Of a DNA stretch of 8,746 nt, positions 6,479-8,746 are shown one piece after another. Numbering within the stretch: the first letter of the stretch is position 1; the number at the start of each line of letters is the position of its first letter. This DNA comes from an uncultured Oscillospiraceae bacterium (GTDB lineage: Bacteria; Bacillota; Clostridia; Oscillospirales; Oscillospiraceae): the NCBI GenBank assembly GCA_947628265.1, contig CANQZF010000062.1:1-8746 (forward strand), read 5' to 3'. The position numbers and the translations under genes are program-made. The notes beneath the pieces were generated by a model. It was not told the origin of the DNA and did no database searches. It worked only from the letters and a program-made list of their open reading frames with translations.

Positions 6479-6510
6479 GCGTCGCCCGAATTTATAATTC
6501 GGGCTTACGC
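6479..6510. repeat. palindromic stem-loop GCCCGAATT / AATTCGGGC
   Basis: A perfect 9-bp stem (6484-6492 with 6496-6504) closes a TAT loop, with an outer GCGT/ACGC extension across a small internal mismatch. The GCCCG of its left arm can instead pair with CGGGC at 6473-6477, so two exclusive folds are possible. It is the most AT-rich hairpin of the island. Confidence 0.55.
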
Positions 6511-6527
6511 GGACGTAGACGCTTCTC
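6509..6527 (+). repeat. 19-nt direct repeat, copy 2
   Basis: The sequence is GCGGACGTAGACGCTTCTC, the partner of 6383-6401 and 126 bp downstream of it. Both copies are followed by similar AT-containing sequence, so the duplicated unit may be longer but diverged. Confidence 0.55.
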
Positions 6528-6641
6528 AATTCGATAACACCCGCGCGGATATGGTTCCACCCAGATGTATCGTCCACCTCTGCGGGAGCCGACCCGCCAG
6601 TATACGGTAGAGACCCGAAGCTACAGAGCACCAAACGGGTT

Positions 6642-6669
6642 CCAAGGGGCACTGCCCCTTGGTCGTTTT
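6642..6669 (+). terminator. terminator-like hairpin CCAAGGGGC-ACT-GCCCCTTGG
   Basis: A perfect 9-bp stem (6642-6650 with 6654-6662) and 3-nt loop are followed by TCGTTTT. The T-tract is interrupted, so function is uncertain. It is the first of three close stem-loops and could end transcription coming through the island before the lipid operon promoter. Confidence 0.55.
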
Positions 6670-6679
6670 CTCCCCTTTG

Positions 6680-6720
6680 CTACTTTCCACTCTTTGACGA
6701 AATCAAAGAGTGGAAAGTAG
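6680..6720. repeat. 18-bp perfect inverted repeat with 5-nt loop
   Basis: CTACTTTCCACTCTTTGA (6680-6697) pairs without mismatch with 6703-6720 around the loop CGAAA. It is the longest perfect stem in the window. There is no T-tract on either side, which argues against a simple terminator. It may be a dispersed palindromic repeat, a transcript-stabilising structure or a cruciform. It sits between two shorter GC-rich hairpins. Confidence 0.75.
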
Positions 6721-6725
6721 ATCCC

Positions 6726-6751
6726 GCCGCCCCAAAGGGCGGCATCCTTTT
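6726..6751 (+). terminator. terminator-like hairpin GCCGCCC-CAAA-GGGCGGC
   Basis: A perfect 7-bp stem (6726-6732 with 6737-6743), a 4-nt loop, then ATCCTTTT. The T-run is short and offset by four bases, so it would be a modest terminator. It is the third hairpin in the series and lies about 40 bases upstream of the lipid operon promoter. Confidence 0.5.
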
Positions 6752-6792
6752 AAAAACCCCGGAGGGCCCGGCATTCTTTTCCCTTTCCCCTA

Positions 6793-6821
6793 TTGAATTC
6801 TTCCCCAAAATGTGCTATAAC
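6793..6821 (+). promoter_or_regulatory. sigma-A-type promoter of the plsY-glycosyltransferase operon
   Basis: TTGAAT (6793-6798) is separated by 17 bases from TATAAC (6816-6821), which is preceded by TGC, an extended -10. A perfect TATAAT lies just downstream at 6826-6831 but lacks a suitable -35. The start of transcription would be near 6828-6840, giving a leader of about 50 bases. Confidence 0.65.
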
Positions 6822-6826
6822 ACATT
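6809..6826. promoter_or_regulatory. possible operator palindrome over the -10 element
   Basis: AATGTGCTATAACACATT has perfect 6-base arms (AATGTG / CACATT) and is symmetric at 16 of 18 positions. It covers the proposed -10, so a protein bound here would block RNA polymerase. No regulator is identified, and AT-rich promoter DNA can look palindromic by chance. Confidence 0.35.
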
Positions 6827-6883
6827 ATAATCCGCAAAGAGCGGCGGGAGACCGCAAAGACGAGAGAAATGGGGGAACGGGGT

Positions 6884-7492
6884 ATGGGAAGAACGCTTAT
6901 TTTTATCCTTATCGGCTACCTTTCGGGCAACATCCTCTACGCCAATGTCTTCGGGAACATCTTCGGCGTGCGGGAGCGGTACGCCGAGAGCGCGGACAAA
7001 AACCCCGGCACCTCCAACGCCTATAAATACGGGGGCTTCTGGTGCGGCACGCTGACGCTTCTTTTTGAGCTTGCCAAGGGCGCTCTGCCCGTGCTCTTCT
7101 ACGTGCGGACCGGCGGGCTCAACGGCTGGGGCCTTCCCATGGTCATGACCGCCCCGGTGCTGGGGCACATCTTCCCCATCTTCCACGAATTCCACGGCGG
7201 CAAGGGCATCGCCGTCACCTTCGGGGTCCTGGCGGGGCTCATCCCGTACATAAGGCCGCTTTTGCTGTTCGCAGCGGCGTTCATATTCCTGTCCGTGGTC
7301 GTGAAGGTCTCGCCCCACTACTACCGGACCATCGCCGCCTACCTCCTTGGCGTGGGGCTGATGCTGGTGCGGCGGGTCGTGCCCCACGTCTTTGTGGGGT
7401 TTCTGGCCATCGCGGCCCTGGTGTGCCTACGGATGGCCCTGAGCCGTGAGGAAAAAGAGAGTTTAGAGGTCAAGCTTTTATGGATGCGCTGA
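6884..7492 (+). CDS. plsY: divergent glycerol-3-phosphate acyltransferase, PlsY family
   Basis: This is a 202-residue multi-pass membrane protein. PlsY transfers an acyl group from acyl-phosphate to glycerol-3-phosphate, the first acylation in phospholipid synthesis. Hydrophobic segments lie at about 4-28, 52-74, 84-100, 109-140 and 150-182. The second family motif is well kept (GHIFPIF then HGGKGIAVTFG, residues 94-114). The first motif, normally NPGATNxxR, reads NPGTSNAYK (40-48), with changes at Ala, Thr and Arg. The usual YxSLxS-like third motif is replaced by VSPHYYRTIAA (142-152). Activity may be altered. The ATG at 6884 is preferred because GGGGG at 6871-6875 is well spaced before it; the ATG at 6869 would add five residues with a weaker site. 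The gene overlaps the glycosyltransferase by 13 bp. A housekeeping PlsY elsewhere in the genome is likely, which would make this a lipid-modifying paralogue; that is inference. Confidence 0.85.
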   Translation: MGRTLIFILIGYLSGNILYANVFGNIFGVRERYAESADKNPGTSNAYKYGGFWCGTLTLLFELAKGALPVLFYVRTGGLNGWGLPMVMTAPVLGHIFPIFHEFHGGKGIAVTFGVLAGLIPYIRPLLLFAAAFIFLSVVVKVSPHYYRTIAAYLLGVGLMLVRRVVPHVFVGFLAIAALVCLRMALSREEKESLEVKLLWMR

Positions 7493-8595
7493 TCCTTTCC
7501 TGCGGCACCGGCGGCGGCCACAACTCCGCAGGCCGCGCTATCGAGCAGGAGCTGACGGCCCGGGGCCACAGCGTGACCTTCATGGACCCGTATCTGCTGA
7601 ACGGCCCGCGCACCTCGTCAGCGGTGAGCAACGCGTATATCTCCATGGCCCAGAGGGCCCCCTCCGCCTTCGGCGCCCTCTACGCCCTGGGGGGAGCCGT
7701 CAGCCGGATCCCGGGGCGCTCCCCGGTCTATTACGTGAACCGGGGCATGGGGCCGATTTTGGAAAAATATCTCTCCGAGCACCCCTGCGACGCCATCGTC
7801 ATGCCCCACCTCTTCCCGGCGGAGATCATAACGAATATGAAGCGCCGGGGGATGCGCGTCCCGGCCACGTATTTCATCGCCACGGACTACACCTGCATCC
7901 CCTTTACGGCGGAGACGGACTGCGACTACTACATCATCCCCGCCGCGCCTTTGACGGAGGAGTTTGTCTCCCGTGGCATCCCTCCTGAGCGCTTGATGCC
8001 TCTGGGCATCCCCGTCCGGCGTGAGTTCGCCAGAGGAGGGGACCGGGCCGGGGCCAGAGCCCGGTTGGGACTGGACCCGGAGAAGCTCTATATTCTGGTG
8101 GCCGGCGGCAGTATCGGCGCGGGGAACCTCAATGAGACGGTGGGGACGCTTTTAAAGCACTACCGCCATGCCCGGATCATCGTGGTCTGCGGTAGCAACC
8201 GGGCCCTTTACGACGGGCTCAGGCGGGATTACGGGGGGAAGTGCGCCCTTTTGGGGTACACCTCCGACATCGCCGACTATATGCGCGCGTCGGACCTCTT
8301 TATCTCCAAGCCGGGGGGACTGTCCTCCACCGAGGCCGCCGTCATCGGCACGGCCCTCATACACGTGACGCCCATCCCCGGGTGCGAGACTCGGAATATG
8401 GCGTTTTTCTCCGAAAACGGCATGTCCGTGCCGGTGAAAAGGCCGAAAAGCCAGCTCCCGGACGCCTGTGACAGCCTTCTGGACGAGACCGCGCGGGAGG
8501 AGATGCTGCGCTGCCAGCACAGCGTTCTTCCCCAGAACTCCGCGGCGAGGATCTGCGACCTCATCGAGTCCACCGCCCAAAAAATTAAGGGATAG
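7480..8595 (+). CDS. GT28 glycosyltransferase, MGDG-synthase / diacylglycerol glucosyltransferase-like
   Basis: The 371-residue protein has a GT-B fold of the MurG/MGDG-synthase group. It should transfer a sugar from a UDP-sugar to a lipid acceptor, probably diacylglycerol, at the inner face of the membrane. The N-terminal lipid-acceptor half begins LILSCGTGGGHNSAGRAIEQ with the glycine loop at residues 9-14 (MGDG_synth type). The C-terminal nucleotide-sugar half has AGGSIGAGN (208-216) and the family signature SKPGGLSSTEA (276-286). There is no signal peptide or full membrane helix; association would be peripheral. The AGAGG Shine-Dalgarno (7465-7469) lies inside plsY, 10 bases before the ATG. 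The pairing with an acyltransferase supports glycolipid synthesis (UgtP-like). Sugar donor and number of sugars added cannot be told. Only 23 bp separate the stop from the next promoter, and no clear terminator is visible. Confidence 0.88.
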   Translation: MDALILSCGTGGGHNSAGRAIEQELTARGHSVTFMDPYLLNGPRTSSAVSNAYISMAQRAPSAFGALYALGGAVSRIPGRSPVYYVNRGMGPILEKYLSEHPCDAIVMPHLFPAEIITNMKRRGMRVPATYFIATDYTCIPFTAETDCDYYIIPAAPLTEEFVSRGIPPERLMPLGIPVRREFARGGDRAGARARLGLDPEKLYILVAGGSIGAGNLNETVGTLLKHYRHARIIVVCGSNRALYDGLRRDYGGKCALLGYTSDIADYMRASDLFISKPGGLSSTEAAVIGTALIHVTPIPGCETRNMAFFSENGMSVPVKRPKSQLPDACDSLLDETAREEMLRCQHSVLPQNSAARICDLIESTAQKIKG

Positions 8596-8618
8596 ACAAG
8601 AAAAAATCAAAATAGCTG

Positions 8619-8647
8619 TTGACAAACCGGCTGATTTTTGTTATCAT
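8619..8647 (+). promoter_or_regulatory. strong promoter of the tRNA-Thr gene
   Basis: A perfect TTGACA (8619-8624), a 17-bp spacer and TATCAT (8642-8647, one mismatch to TATAAT) form a near-consensus vegetative promoter. The predicted start, about 8654, lies some 17 bases before the tRNA. Such strength fits a stable RNA gene, possibly the first of a tRNA cluster continuing beyond the window. Confidence 0.85.
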
Positions 8648-8670
8648 AACCCTTGCTGATGAAACGGAAT

Positions 8671-8746
8671 GCTGGTGTAGCTCAGCTGGTAGAGCAGCTG
8701 ATTTGTAATCAGCAGGTCGGGGGTTCGAATCCGTCCACCAGCTCCA
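8671..8746 (+). tRNA. tRNA-Thr (anticodon UGU)
   Basis: This is a complete 76-nt cloverleaf ending exactly at the window end. The acceptor stem GCTGGTG pairs with CACCAGC, the D stem is GCTC/GAGC, and the anticodon stem GCTGA/TCAGC closes the loop TTTGTAA with anticodon TGT, which reads ACA-type threonine codons. The T loop is TTCGAAT, the discriminator is T, and CCA is encoded. The T stem GGGGG/CCGTC has a G-T wobble and one apparent G-G mismatch; the rest is regular. Confidence 0.96.

Larger units (their letters stand above)
5856..6792. other. gene-free, hairpin-rich intergenic island
   Basis: This stretch of about 940 bp separates the glucan operon from the lipid operon and holds no believable gene. 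Open frames here are short, low-complexity (Arg/Pro/Gly-rich), run through palindromes and lack family motifs. It contains at least a dozen stem-loops, several direct and inverted repeats, and long G- or C-runs, described separately. The left two thirds (5862-6334) are built from related hairpin units in both orientations. The middle (6335-6640) has less regular repeats. The right end (6642-6743) holds three strong stem-loops in a row. I see no transposase, integrase or tRNA-like sequence in it. Confidence 0.8.

Noticed and set aside
5913..6527. Possible CRISPR array in the repeat island
   Set aside because: Repeats are in both orientations, of unequal length and irregular spacing, with no regular repeat-spacer pattern and no cas genes nearby.
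6826..6831. Perfect TATAAT as an alternative -10 for the plsY operon
   Set aside because: No -35-like hexamer lies 16-18 bases upstream (CCCCAA occupies the place), so the upstream TATAAC with TGC and TTGAAT is the better fit.
5856..6868. Possible riboswitch or T-box upstream of the lipid operon
   Set aside because: Most of the structure lies upstream of the predicted promoter and would not be in the transcript; the leader of about 50 bases is too short, and I recognise no known aptamer motif.
8602..8640. AT-rich inverted repeat (AAAAATC / GATTTTT) as terminator of the glycosyltransferase gene
   Set aside because: The stem is weak with a long loop and it overlaps the strong tRNA promoter, so chance complementarity is more likely.

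Overview
The window is a GC-rich stretch, with all genes on the + strand, and it looks like a chromosomal segment of a Gram-positive, Clostridia-type anaerobe (Oscillospiraceae/Ruminococcaceae-like). This rests on the protein families and their flavour, the strong Shine-Dalgarno sites with overlapping genes, and the hairpin-rich intergenic DNA. The genus cannot be fixed from the sequence alone.

Bases 1-5855 are an alpha-glucan utilisation locus. It opens with the 3' part of a type I pullulanase that ends in a C-terminal membrane anchor. A strong hairpin plus T-tract follows. Next come three tightly coupled genes: a GH133-type glycogen debranching enzyme, a GH13 oligo-1,6-glucosidase-like enzyme, and a monoacylglycerol-lipase-like alpha/beta hydrolase. 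All three carbohydrate enzymes belong to families that attack alpha-1,6 (branch-point) linkages. A plausible division of labour is debranching outside the cell by the anchored pullulanase, then completion inside by the two soluble enzymes. The hydrolase's place in this pathway is unexplained.

Bases 5856-6792 contain no convincing gene. They are a mosaic of palindromes: two MITE-like elements of 102 and 130 bp with hairpins at both ends, a third inverted hairpin copy, three G-quadruplex-type tracts joined to those hairpins, a repeated 32-nt unit, a repeated 19-mer, and three closely spaced strong stem-loops at 6642-6743 (one with an 18-bp perfect stem). One pair of hairpins differs by a compensatory base-pair change, so the structure rather than the sequence seems to be kept. 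This is the part of the window least explained by known genes.

Bases 6793-8595 form a second operon with its own promoter: a divergent PlsY-family glycerol-3-phosphate acyltransferase overlapping a GT28/MGDG-synthase-type glycosyltransferase. This suggests membrane glycolipid synthesis. The window ends with a near-consensus promoter (8619-8647) and a complete tRNA-Thr(UGU) with encoded CCA.

I found no clear new defence, mobile or signalling system. The best leads are the structured repeat island, the divergent acyltransferase/glycosyltransferase pair, and the branch-point-only make-up of the glucan locus.
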